A stretch of 64,000 nucleotides of DNA from Streptomyces changanensis (GTDB lineage: Bacteria; Actinomycetota; Actinomycetes; Streptomycetales; Streptomycetaceae): contig NZ_CP102332.1 in the NCBI RefSeq assembly GCF_024600715.1, forward strand, positions 6,510,001-6,574,000. Direction: 5' to 3'. Made by a program: the position numbers and the translations under genes. Positions within the stretch are counted from its first letter, which is position 1; every line of letters starts with the position of its first letter. The notes beneath the pieces are model-generated. The model ran no database searches and was not told the DNA's origin. It saw only the letters and a program-made list of their open reading frames with translations. Positions 1 through 7,780 of the stretch are shown piece by piece.

Positions 1-372
1 CGCACCACCCCGGACATGATCCTGGGCGACAAGGCGTACCTCCGCCCGCGCCATCCGCCATCATCTCTGCGCAAGCGCGGCATCCGCACGGTCATCCCGG
101 TCCCGGCCGACCAGCGCGCTCACCGCTTGCGTCGAGGGAGCCGGGGAGGCAGGCCACCAGCCTTCGGCCGCGAGACGTACAAGCAACGCAACACCGTCGA
201 GTGGTGCATCAACCGATGGAAGCAGTGGCGTGGCATCGCCACTCGCCATGAAAGGACGGCGACCGTCTACACAGCCGGACTCTACGTCGGTGGCATCCTT
301 CTCTGGACTGCCAGACCCACGACTCATGAGCAGGAACGAACCGCATCCTCCCAGGCGCCGGGGCTGCGGTAG
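1..372 (+). pseudogene. IS5-type DDE transposase, C-terminal part (cut by window start)
   Basis: The reading frame is already open at the first base, so the gene begins outside the window. It shows the C-terminal third of an IS5-type transposase: GDKAY, then IRTVIPVPADQ, SRGGRPP, and the YKQRNTVEWCIN segment that carries the last catalytic glutamate, followed by the WRGIATR and LYVGGILLW ending typical of these proteins. The last dozen residues after LLWTAR do not look like transposase and probably read into flanking DNA. Whether the missing front part is intact cannot be judged here. It marks the left edge as IS-rich. Confidence 0.8.
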
Positions 373-400
373 TGGTTCTTGTGCCCCGCGGCGAGTACAT

Positions 401-835
401 GGCGCAGTTCAGCAAGGTGCTGCGTGTTCGTGGGGAGATTCAGCTGGTGGAGGAGAGCCAGTGCGGCAGCCGGTTCCAGGTCGCCGTAGACGTCGTGGAA
501 GCTCGCCCGAAGACCGCGGAAGAGGGCTGAGTGCAGGACGGGCAGCCGCACGGCTGTGCCGTACGTCGGCTCCTTCACCGTCCAGCGCACCGGTCCCGAA
601 CACTCCAGAACCCGACGGGCTCGGCGGACCAGGGCTTCCGATCGCCCTACCGGCCGACGTGCTGTGGGACGGCTACCGTCTGCGGTTGGAGGCGGACCGG
701 GACGCCGAGGCCGTCGTCTACTCGCTGTGGGTGGACTGGTTCGAGGACCACACCACTTCCGCGATGGCTGCCTTCCGCACTTTCGTTCGCGAACCGGATC
801 TCGCACGTGACCCAGTATTCGTTAAGGAGATCCAG
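401..835 (+). pseudogene. decayed plus-strand gene(s), unknown function
   Basis: Two stretches have strong Streptomyces codon bias but do not join in one frame. Positions 401-530 read as a 42-residue peptide (MAQFSKVLRVRG start, ending ARPKTAEEG). Positions about 640-830 read LPADVLWDGYRLRLEADRD and continue through SLWVDWFEDHTT in a different frame. Between them a third frame gives AVPYVGSFTVQRTGPEHS, as expected for a gene with two small indels. I do not recognise the family. The right end faces an opposite-strand coding stretch that starts at 1030. It is best read as a broken gene in an IS-dense patch; two small separate genes are also possible. Confidence 0.35.
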
Positions 836-1030
836 CAGCCCGAAGGCCAACCGCACCTGGTCAGCTGCATCCAGGTCTTCGGCAAACACATCGCCGGCCA
901 AGGAATGTGCCACATGGTTGGCTGTGAGCAACACGTCCGGCTTCTCGTCGCTCACCCACCCGTCGCGCACCTGGCTGACGCCCTGATGAGCCAGCCAACG
1001 CCGTGCCGCCTCCACGGCTTGCATCTCCAT
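647..1030 (-). CDS. hypothetical protein, possibly truncated
   Basis: An open frame of 127 residues beginning MEMQAVEAARRWLAHQG. The first 85 or so residues have strong G/C preference at third positions and balanced composition (for example LAFGLLDLLNEYWVTCEI). The rest, over the shared 647-770 stretch, looks like the shadow of the plus-strand remnant. The genuine gene therefore probably ran only from 1030 to about 770, or lost its end to a rearrangement. No domain is recognised. There is no convincing Shine-Dalgarno sequence before the ATG. Confidence 0.35.
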   Translation of the reverse strand: MEMQAVEAARRWLAHQGVSQVRDGWVSDEKPDVLLTANHVAHSLAGDVFAEDLDAADQVRLAFGLLDLLNEYWVTCEIRFANESAEGSHRGSGVVLEPVHPQRVDDGLGVPVRLQPQTVAVPQHVGR

Positions 1031-1073
1031 TCGGGAAGTATGACAAGCCTCGCTAGATCCGAACCAAGCGGAC

Positions 1074-1354
1074 TAGGGGCTGTTGCGAAAGTGGATCTTG
1101 TTCGTCGGTGATCAGGTCCCGTGGGACGTGGGGTTTTGACGAATGGCCAGTGGGCCCGGCTTGAGCCGCTGCTGCCGCGGGGCGTCAAGCCGGGCCGTCC
1201 GCAGGTGTGGACGCGGCGACAGTTGACCCCTGACCACCCTGGGCAGCACCTGGGGAACCAGGACACCTCGCGAGAACGACGCAGCCCTGCGTGGACCCGC
1301 TCCTCCCGGTTACCCTTGGCTTTCCAACTTGCGCCTGCCGGGCTTAGGGGGTGA
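1074..1354 (+). pseudogene. IS5-type transposase, N-terminal fragment with left end
   Basis: The frame from 1121 starts MGRGVLTNGQWARLEPLLP and continues RGVKPGRPQVWTRRQL, the DNA-binding head of an IS5-type transposase. It then loses homology after about 36 residues at position ~1230. Just upstream, CGAAAGTGGATCTTG (about 1086-1100) matches the same stretch beside the related element at about 4435, so the outer end of the IS is also kept. The copy is therefore a 5' stub. It points inward, toward the cassette at 1777-3387, whose other side carries a related transposase in inverse orientation. Confidence 0.75.
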
Positions 1355-1776
1355 GAATTGGAGCAGGAAATGCATCACATTCCCGGCTTTGTGCATGGAA
1401 GCGGCAGTTCCCTTCGCCAGCCGGTCTGGAACTAGACGCAGGTCGCCCTCCCTCGATAGCTGAGGGCTCCCTCCGCCTCGTCTTCTCGGGGAACTCCCCC
1501 TTGCGTTCTCGCTGCGATCTTCAGCCGCTGCTCAGGCTGGGCAACATTATCTACTGCTTCTGGTGTATCGCAGCCACGTCCACTCACCTCCGTGAGATTC
1601 GGACCTATGCGGAACCTATCCGCTCACGAATGCCGGTACCGATTTCCCTGCGCCTATCCGTGGGTCACGAGGCGGTGCAGTACTTGACGGAGCTGTCTCA
1701 TGACGACAGCGCAGGTCCCAACAATCAACAACTGCGTAGACAATTCCAGCCAACTACACCAGGACGGGGAGCAGTC
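1355..1776 (+). other. intergenic stretch upstream of the repeat-protein gene
   Basis: No gene is supported here. The stretch is AT-richer than most of the window and open in one frame, but the predicted peptide has no coherent codon bias. A good ribosome binding site (GGGGAG) lies at the very end, serving the ATG at 1777. It probably contains the promoter of that gene; I could not fix a clear -35/-10 pair. Confidence 0.4.
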
Positions 1777-2708
1777 ATGGCGAAGGTATTTGGAACGAGC
1801 GACACGGATGACGGAGTTCTCGGAGTCAGTCAGGCCACCGGAAGGCTGGCGTTGCCGGTGTCGACGAAAACGGCGGCAACGGACTATACGGCCGCGGCCT
1901 CAACGGTGTGTGGGGACACGGAAAGGGAGGTGACGGTGTTCTGGGACTGACCGAATCCGCCGCCAAATCCGGCGTCGCCGGAGTCAGCGACCACGGCGGA
2001 AACGGCCTGTACGGCAGGGGGCGGACCGGCGTAGCGGGAGAAGGGAAAGCCGGGAACGGTGTCTACGGGGTAAGCGATACCGAAGACGGCGTCATTGGGG
2101 TGGGCAAGATTGCCGCTAAGGCAGGCGTGGCGGGCGTCAACGACAACGGTGGCACCGGCGTATACGCCAGGGGCCGCAACGGCATATTCGCAGTCGCTCT
2201 GACCAACCCGGGCGGGGGCAAGGCGGGTGTATTCCAGGGAGACGTTGAGGTCACCGGCGACTTGATCCTGACGGGTGGAGATGTAGCCGAAGAATTCGAT
2301 GTCTCTGAGCAAGTAGGCGGCCCTGCCGAGATCGGCCCGGGCACGGTCGTGGTCCTGGACAGTGGTGGGTCGCTAGCGCCGTGCAAACACGACTACGACA
2401 CCAGCGTGGCGGGTGCCGTCGCCGGCGCGGGGGACCGCGCCCCGGCTCTCGTCCTCGATCGTCGCCCGCGCGAAGGAAGCGAAGGAGCTCGCCGATCGGC
2501 TGTCGCTGTCACAGGCAAGGTCTGGTGCCAGGCGGATGCCTCTTCTCGGCCCATCCGTGTTGGCAACCTCCTTACGACGTCCTCGACTCCAGGTCATGCG
2601 ATAGCCGCCGTCGACAGAGACGCAGCCTTTGGCGCCGTCCTCGGGAAAGCACTGACCCCCCTGGAATCGGGCACAGGGTTGGTTCTCGTCCTCGTCGGCC
2701 TTGCCTGA
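1777..2708 (+). pseudogene. glycine-rich repeat protein with conserved C-terminal domain, one-base frameshift
   Basis: The gene starts at ATG 1777 behind GGGGAG (MAKVFGTSDTDDGVLGVSQA). The frame changes at about 1838, where GGAAGG would need one more A. Restoring it gives about 310 residues. The N-terminal half has three imperfect repeats of about 41 residues built on GVxGV, SGVAGV and NGLYGRG motifs, as in beta-helical fibre or spike proteins. The C-terminal half has GDVEVTGDLILTGGDVAEEF, PGTVVVLD, GKVWCQADA and LLTTSSTPGHA. That layout, a fibre-like repeat region followed by a globular C-terminal domain, occurs in uncharacterised bacterial proteins. No signal peptide is visible. Function is unknown; a surface or particle-associated fibre is only a guess. 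It could be a true pseudogene, or intact if the missing A is a sequencing error. Confidence 0.6.
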
Positions 2709-2871
2709 CCGGATCTAACTTGCTGGCATCCCCTTGACCCGGCCACCATCCCAACAGGCCGGCTCCTTGAGATGTGAACTCGAGTGAACGAAGGCCGCAG
2801 TAGCGCTTCGCATCAACGATCTGCTGTGTCGACAGACGCGACAAATGGGAACAATTGACGAGGAAATTGCC

Positions 2872-3387
2872 ATGCCTAGACTGCGAACTGCAATCCATAG
2901 CGCTCGCGATAGAGGCGTGTTGCCGCAATATAACCCCGATGGAAATGTCCGCGAATTGTGTCGCCGCCTTGACCTGTCGGCTCCGATCTCCACGCGCTCT
3001 CTCATCCAGCTACTGGATAGCCTGCACATCGTGGGCCCCCATCCGGGGGGAGGCGGTGGAACCTCGGGGGGAGGCGGTGGAACGCCCGCACAAGCCGCTG
3101 TTGGCGTCGAATTGACGCTGACTGCAGGAGCGTTCAACGCTCTTCGCGTTTTCGGTAATAACTTCGTGGGGGACGAGACAATCGCAATCAACATTACATC
3201 CACAACGCAATTTGTGAATGGCGGTCAATCGACAGCAGACAATAGTACGACAACCGTCGCGGTCGGTGGCAGCTTTAGCGTTTCTGTGGGTGTTCCATGC
3301 CCTGCTGGGGCATCGACAAAACATGTGGCGTACGCGACCGGCACTTCGAGTGGCAGAATTTCAAATTCAGCTGCCGCGTCTTGCTGA
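2872..3387 (+). CDS. unknown protein, alpha-helical head, Gly linker, beta-rich tail
   Basis: 171 residues. ATG 2872 is chosen because AGGA lies 7 bases upstream; an in-frame ATG at 2845 has no such site. Residues 1-50 look helical (RTAIHSARDRG, LCRRLDLSAPISTRS). Residues about 57-75 are a GGGGGT-type linker in two copies. The remaining ~95 residues are rich in Thr, Val, Asn and Gly (AINITSTTQFVNGG, TTTVAVGGSFSVSVG), resembling a small beta-sandwich. Two cysteines sit in this tail (PCPAG and the final residue). Codon use is clearly AT-richer than in the rest of the window, which suggests recent transfer. It lies 163 bp after the repeat-protein gene, in the same direction, so the two may be functionally linked. 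No family is recognised. Confidence 0.65.
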   Translation: MPRLRTAIHSARDRGVLPQYNPDGNVRELCRRLDLSAPISTRSLIQLLDSLHIVGPHPGGGGGTSGGGGGTPAQAAVGVELTLTAGAFNALRVFGNNFVGDETIAINITSTTQFVNGGQSTADNSTTTVAVGGSFSVSVGVPCPAGASTKHVAYATGTSSGRISNSAAASC

Positions 3388-3528
3388 GGTGGCCCGGCGA
3401 GCAAGACGGTATCGCACACGGCTCCGTAGCCCTGGCTGGGTCGCTCGCTGCCCAGCCAGAGCTGCCCATGTCTTTCTCCGGGCTCCCGGAGTCCGGACAG
3501 AAGGAACGCATCGTGTGACGACCGAAGG

Positions 3529-4402
3529 TCACAGCCACTCGTTGATGGCCGCTACGAGGACAGTGGCCTCGTAGCGGACGGCGAGCTTGTCGTATCGCGT
3601 GGCAACGGCGCGGTTCCTCTTGAGGCGGTTGATTCCGCACTCGACCGCGTGACGCTCGCGGTAGTCGGCCGGGTCGAAGCGCGGTGGTCGGCCACCGCGG
3701 GAGCCGAGCTTCTGGCGGTTGCGTGCCTGGTCGGTCTTGTCGGGGATGGTGCAGCGGATCCCGCGGTGGCGTAGGTAGGCGCGGTTCTGCGGGAGGCGTA
3801 CGCCTTGTCAGCCCGCACGCGATCGGGGCGGACGCGTGGCCGGCACGGCCCGATGCGGGGTACGAGGACCTTTGCCAGTACGGGTTCGAACTGCGGTGAG
3901 TCACCGCGCTGCCCGGCCGTGATCACGATCGCCATGGGCTTCTGGCCCTGCTCGACAGCCAGGCGGAGTTCGGTGGTGAATCCGCCGCGCGAGCGTCCCA
4001 GCCCGTGATCTCCGGGCTCGGTGAAGATGCCGTCCGGTGGTTCCTTCTGCAGGTCGCTCTGCTTGCGTGCCCCTGCCGCGTACTGATGGGCGCGGCACAC
4101 GGTGGAGTCGACGCTCAGGTCCCACGTGATCGCGCCTTTCGCATCGGCCAGGGACTGGAGCCGGCTGAGGATGCGGTGCCAGGTGCCGTTCCGCTGCCAT
4201 CGGCGGAACAGGTCGTAGACCCGGCTCCACAGCCCGTCTCGGTGGGCACATCCCGCCACGGAACTCCGGTCCGGACCCGGAACCGTATGCCGTCGATCAG
4301 CTGCCGCCGAGGCCAGACGGGCGGCCGACCCGCCTTCGTGCCCTTCGGCAGCAGCGGCTCCAGCACTGCCCACTGCTCGTCCGTGAGATCTCCCCGACCC
4401 AT
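3529..4402 (-). pseudogene. IS5-type transposase broken by two frameshifts
   Basis: The protein starts MGRGDLTDEQWAVLEPLLP at 4402 and is recognisable to its end ([17 protein letters not shown]). It needs a frame change near 4243 (after VPWRDVP) and another near 3790 (after RADKAY). Catalytic landmarks are present: WDLSVDSTVCRAHQ with the first Asp, VITAGQRGDS, and the [22 protein letters not shown] segment with the final Glu. The upstream end CGAAAGTGGATCTTG is shared with the fragment at 1074. I could not identify the opposite terminal repeat. Two separate shifts argue for decay, not programmed frameshifting. Confidence 0.75.
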
Positions 4403-4450
4403 GAACGGTGATCATTCGCGCCCCAAGATCCACTTTCGATATACGCCCTA

Positions 4451-4880
4451 GGCTGGACTCTCGCCGAGCAGGCCGTCGAGCGGTGTCCGGACTGCATGCA
4501 GCGGTTGTTGAACCAGGCCGACTGGGACGCGGACGCGGTCCGTTGCGAGGTCCGGTCCTTCGTGGTGGAGCATCTCGCCGCGGACGACAGCGTGTTGATC
4601 GTGGACGGGACTGAGGGCACATCACCCTGGCCCTCGCGGCCGTCGCCCACCTGACCGCGCTGCGGGTCATCACCGGCCAAAAAGGGGGAGGCAACCACGA
4701 CGGATCCGACTGAGTGTGAGCGAGATCAGCCGCCTGCCGGCCAAGGTCGTCCACGCCTCCGGCACGAGGCCGTACACATCCTGCACTGGTCACGCTGACG
4801 ACGCAGTCACCAGCACCGAGCCCGCCTCAGCCACTACCGCCGCCGTGGCCACTGCTTCCCCACAACTGTGGCTGCAGTAT
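4451..4880 (+). pseudogene. IS701-type transposase remnant
   Basis: The front piece reads WTLAEQAVERCPDCMQRLLN, then ADWDADAVRCEVRSFVVEHL and VLIVDGTEG, close to the usual IS701 pattern around the first catalytic Asp (VLVVDETG). The sequence then jumps to the family's tail: VSEISRLPAKVV, then a frame giving ILHWSR, a stop, RRSHQHRARLSHYRRRGH. The whole catalytic middle is deleted and stops interrupt the rest, so it is inactive. The intact 860-bp IS lies directly against its right end. Confidence 0.65.
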
Positions 4881-4925
4881 TAAGACGTCATTTCAGTTGG
4901 CATGATCTTGCGGCAGTCTGGGGTG

Positions 4926-5285
4926 ATGACTGCTGCGCTTGTCGAGCGGATGGCGCCGGAAGACCTGTGGACGTTGTTCCAGCGGGTGGTGCCGCCGGCG
5001 CCGGTCCGCCCCCAGGGTGGTGGGCACCGGCGGCGAGGTGACCGCGAGGTGCTGGCCGCGATCATCTTCGTGGCCACCTCAGGCTGCACCTGGAATCAAC
5101 TGCCACCAGGCTTCGGACTGTCGGGCGTGACAGCCTTCCGCCGGTTCACCGAGTGGACCGAGGCCAGGGTGTGGGCCAAACTTCACCGCCTGGTCCTGGA
5201 TGAACTCGGTGCCCGGGGTGAGCTGGACTGGTCGCGGTGCGCGATCGACTCGGTCAGCGTCCGGGCCCTCAAAGGGGGCAGCTGA
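4926..5285 (+). CDS. IS5-family transposase, frame A
   Basis: 119 residues starting MTAALVERMAPEDLWTLFQR. It carries the N-terminal DNA-binding part (REVLAAIIFVATSGCTWNQL, FRRFTEWTEARVW) and the first catalytic Asp in CAIDSVSVRALKGG. It stops at 5285 just after the sequence CAAAGGGGGC (AAAGGGGG at 5271-5278), a plausible slippery site. Slipping back one base there joins it to frame B and gives one DDE transposase of about 270 residues. Alone it would act at most as an N-terminal DNA-binding product. Confidence 0.85.
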   Translation: MTAALVERMAPEDLWTLFQRVVPPAPVRPQGGGHRRRGDREVLAAIIFVATSGCTWNQLPPGFGLSGVTAFRRFTEWTEARVWAKLHRLVLDELGARGELDWSRCAIDSVSVRALKGGS

Positions 5286-5734
5286 CGGGACCGAATCCGA
5301 CCGACCGTGGCAAGAAGGGATCGAAAATCCACCTCATCGTCGACCGCCAGGGCCTGCCCCTGTCGATCGGCATCTCCGCCGCCAATCTCCACGACAGCCA
5401 GGCCCTCATCCCGCTGGTGTGCGGCATCCCGCCCATCCGCTCGCGTCGCGGCCCTCGACGCCGGCGGCCCGGCAAGCTGCACGGTGACAAGGGCTACGAC
5501 TACCAGAACCTGCGGCGATGGCTCGCTTCCCGCGGCATCCGGCACCGACTTGCCCGCAAGGGCATCGAGTCGTCCCAGCGGCTGGGCCGGCACCGCTGGG
5601 TCGTGGAGCGGACCATGTCCTGGCTGTCCGGCTGCCGCCGTCTCCACCGCCGCTACGAACGCAAGCCGGAACACTTCCTCGCCTTCACAGCCATCGCCGC
5701 GACCCTCATATGTCACCGCCGACTAGCCAACTGA
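5237..5734 (+). CDS. IS5-family transposase, frame B
   Basis: This frame overlaps frame A by 49 bases and is shifted -1, so it is probably made only as the extension of frame A. The true contribution begins near 5280 (TGPNPTDRGKKGSKIHLIVD). Visible motifs are LHDSQALIPLV with the second region of the catalytic core, GDKGYDYQNLRRWLASRGIR with the second Asp, and RHRWVVERTMSWLSGCRRLHRRYER, which contains the final Glu in the Y-(2)-R-(3)-E-(6)-K-like pattern of IS5. It ends just before the right inverted repeat. Confidence 0.85.
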   Translation: MRDRLGQRPGPQRGQLTGPNPTDRGKKGSKIHLIVDRQGLPLSIGISAANLHDSQALIPLVCGIPPIRSRRGPRRRRPGKLHGDKGYDYQNLRRWLASRGIRHRLARKGIESSQRLGRHRWVVERTMSWLSGCRRLHRRYERKPEHFLAFTAIAATLICHRRLAN

Positions 5735-5849
5735 AATGACGTCTAAGGCCCGTGATCTCTCACCCCATCGCAGCTCCCGCACGAAGCCGCTCCACGCCAA
5801 CCGCGCGCTACGGTGCAGTTCACACGTGGCAGGGAGCGACAGGGCGATC

Positions 5850-6296
5850 ATGAACGACGAGACGATCAAGGTGGGCGACATCCTGCGTGTCAGCTGTGCC
5901 TTCACCCCTACACGGGTGGTCGAGATCTCAGACTGGAACGTGTCCATCGTCTGGCCATGGGAGCAGATCGATCCTGACTCTGAAGTCCGGTGGAACGGAC
6001 AGTACGCCATCCCGCGCAAGCAAGGCTCCTCCGAGTCTCGGCTCAGCCTCTTCCAGACCGATCCTGCCCCCTGGACGCTATCTGCGGGCGACAGCTGCGG
6101 CGTGGGTATTCCCGAGCAGTTGGTACGGGTGATCGACATCGGGTATTGCGATCCGCCTCAAGACGTTGGGTGGCTGCCGCGGCCTCACACGATGTTGATC
6201 GTGCTGCCCGTCGATCACGAGGACCCCCGAGGTCTCGCTGAGGGCGACACAATCTCCCTACCATCCGTGGCGCCGGTCAGGTTCGAGCTTGTGTAG
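5850..6296 (+). CDS. hypothetical protein
   Basis: 148 residues from ATG 5850 (MNDETIKVGDILRVSC). The frame is open further upstream to 5736, but that part overlaps the IS end and has poor codon bias. The protein is mixed alpha/beta, without signal peptide or membrane segment, and includes WNVSIVWPWEQIDPDSEVRW and a GVGIPEQLVRVIDIG stretch. GGGAG 13 bases upstream is only a weak ribosome binding site. No domain is recognised. It lies between an IS insertion and an inverted-repeat element, so it may be accessory, but its codon use is normal for the window. Confidence 0.6.
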   Translation: MNDETIKVGDILRVSCAFTPTRVVEISDWNVSIVWPWEQIDPDSEVRWNGQYAIPRKQGSSESRLSLFQTDPAPWTLSAGDSCGVGIPEQLVRVIDIGYCDPPQDVGWLPRPHTMLIVLPVDHEDPRGLAEGDTISLPSVAPVRFELV

Positions 6297-6375
6297 CAGC
6301 AACTTGCTCCAGCGGGTCAACAGGCTTGAGCGATCGGTCTGGTAGTCGCGGGTCACAGCAACTGCGGCTGCAGTA

Positions 6376-6684
6376 CCAAGGGCTGTCCCGTGAATGATCT
6401 TTGAGTCGCCGCGCCGGCGTCGTGCAGCTCTGGACCCCGCAGAGCAAAGCTTTGGACGACCGGTACGAGGCGGCGACCGTCGACGACGACGGCCAGGCGC
6501 TCGAGCAGTTCCACAGGTTGCCCGGACCCGACCTGTGGTGGTGGCGGCGACACCCTCGCATCCTCAGCGGAGACCTCGGGCGTTCGCTTCGCTCGGTCGG
6601 CGCCATCGGCACTGACCCTGACATGGTATGACCTTCAGCCTCGTGGAGTTACGGGACGACTCGTAGTCACGGGACAGCTCTTGG
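6376..6684. mobile_element. 309-bp segment bounded by 18-bp inverted repeats (MITE-like or IS relic)
   Basis: The left end CCAAGGGCTGTCCCGTGA at 6376-6393 and the right end at 6667-6684 match as inverted copies at 17 of 18 positions (one G/A difference). The segment is too short for a transposase. It holds only a 76-codon frame from TTG 6401 (MSRRAGVVQLWTPQSKALDD), which shows fair codon bias and may be a captured or deleted gene piece. No clear target duplication is visible. Ends beginning with RGCTGTCCCGTGA resemble those of Streptomyces IS5-type elements, as far as I recall them. Confidence 0.5.
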
Positions 6685-6726
6685 CCCGGTTGAGCCGAAG
6701 CACGCTGGTTGTCACCTAGGCAGGCT

Positions 6727-7293
6727 TCATGGTGCCTGCGGGGCTTGACGCCGGCAGCTTGTTCTTCCTCGACTCTTGATGGCCTCTGCGATCTGCAGGG
6801 CGGCCTGGGCGGGTGTGAGGTGTGTGGTGTCGACGACCTCGGCCTCGGCGTGTAGCCACGTGCGGGCCGCCTCGGCGTAGGGCTCAAGGTATTGGAGACG
6901 GAATGGGGAGTCGGGGCCAAGAACGGTGTCGCCCGCGATGCGTCCGCGGAGGGTGTCCTGGTCGGCATGGAGGACGAAGTGCCGGAGTGGAATGGCATGC
7001 TGAGCAAGGCCCGAGCTGATCTCGTGCCAGTACTGCTCGACCAGGACGGTCATGGGAATCACCAGAGTGCCGCCGGTGTAGTCGAGAACACGTCGGGCGG
7101 TCTCGACCACGAGCGGCCGCCATGGCGGCCAGTGCTGGAAGTTGTCCGTCGCGGGCAGCCCCGGCGTGATGTCCATGAGTGTCTCGCCTACCTTCTCGGC
7201 GTCGAACACCCGTGAATCCGGGATCAGCTGCTGCACCAATGCACTGGTCGTCGTCTTGCCCGCGCCATGGGTGCCGTTGAGCCATACGATCAT
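6727..7293 (-). CDS. TmrB-like P-loop ATP-binding protein
   Basis: 188 residues from ATG 7293 (MIVWLNGTHGAGKTTTSALV); the frame is open further upstream, but only this start puts the P-loop at the N terminus as in the family. GTHGAGKTT is the Walker A motif. VFDAEKVGETL, FQHWPPWRPLV, TLVIPMTVLVEQYWHEI and HFVLHADQDTLRGRI follow in the same order as in Bacillus TmrB, the tunicamycin resistance protein. TmrB is thought to bind and sequester tunicamycin at the membrane, but many homologues are of unknown role, so resistance is an inference. It lies among IS remnants and may have been acquired with them. Confidence 0.8.
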   Translation of the reverse strand: MIVWLNGTHGAGKTTTSALVQQLIPDSRVFDAEKVGETLMDITPGLPATDNFQHWPPWRPLVVETARRVLDYTGGTLVIPMTVLVEQYWHEISSGLAQHAIPLRHFVLHADQDTLRGRIAGDTVLGPDSPFRLQYLEPYAEAARTWLHAEAEVVDTTHLTPAQAALQIAEAIKSRGRTSCRRQAPQAP

Positions 7294-7382
7294 GAGGCTC
7301 GACGCTAGCGTCGTGCGGGCCGCGGGAACAGACACAGCAGAATTCGGGCTGGTGTGGGGCTGCTGGTCGCGGTGCTCGGCGG

Positions 7383-7780
7383 TCACTGCTTCCTGATGAA
7401 GCCGCAGGCGTCGACCTCGGTGAGGATGTCGAGCGTGACCAGGCGTTTCAGCTTGGCGCGGGTGCCCTCGATGTTCTGCGGCAGCAGTTCGGGGCCGAGT
7501 GCTTCGCACACGTCCCGGGCCCGCAGTGGTCCGGTCGCATCGTTGAAGACGCCGAGGATGCGGGGGTAGTCCGGGTGCTCGGGCAGGTCCGGCGGGACGG
7601 CCGGGAGCCGGTGGCGGGAGCGGAGGCGGCCTTCCGGGTGATCGCGAGGTGGTCGAGGTGGGTTTCGGCCTCCCGTAGCCGGGTCTGCAGTTCACTGATC
7701 TGGGTGCGGAGGTCGTCGGCCAGAGTCCGGGCGGCGTCCTCCTGGATGCCGAGCGCGTCGAGCAGGGGCTGGATGTTCAC
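7383..7780 (-). pseudogene. IS-associated accessory protein, one frameshift
   Basis: It begins at GTG 7780 (VNIQPLLDALGIQEDAARTL), overlapping the stop codon of the upstream transposase (GTGA), so the two are translationally coupled. The first half is a coiled-coil-like helix (DDLRTQISELQTRLREAETHLDHL). A shift near 7610 is needed to reach the second half (PDYPRILGVFNDATGPLRAR, then DVCEALGPELLPQNIEGTRAKL), which looks like a winged-helix fold. It ends DACGFIRKQ. I take it as a passenger or regulatory gene belonging to this IS. Function unknown. Confidence 0.55.

Larger units (their letters stand above)
4884..5743 (+). mobile_element. intact IS of the IS5 superfamily, 860 bp
   Basis: The two ends are perfect 18-bp inverted repeats, GACGTCATTTCAGTTGGC at 4884-4901 and its complement at 5726-5743. 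They are flanked by TAA on both sides (4881-4883 and 5744-5746), a 3-bp target duplication of the TNA type known for the IS1031 group. Inside are two overlapping transposase frames in a -1 relation. Ends, duplication and frames are all undamaged, so the element looks recently inserted and possibly active. Its target is the right end of the IS701-type remnant. Confidence 0.9.

Noticed and set aside
1351..1950. 199-codon open frame upstream of and into the repeat-protein gene
   Set aside because: Only the part from 1777 has protein character; the rest lacks codon bias and a ribosome site.
3529..4402. Programmed frameshifting of the transposase
   Set aside because: Two separate shifts without slippery sequences; decay is simpler.
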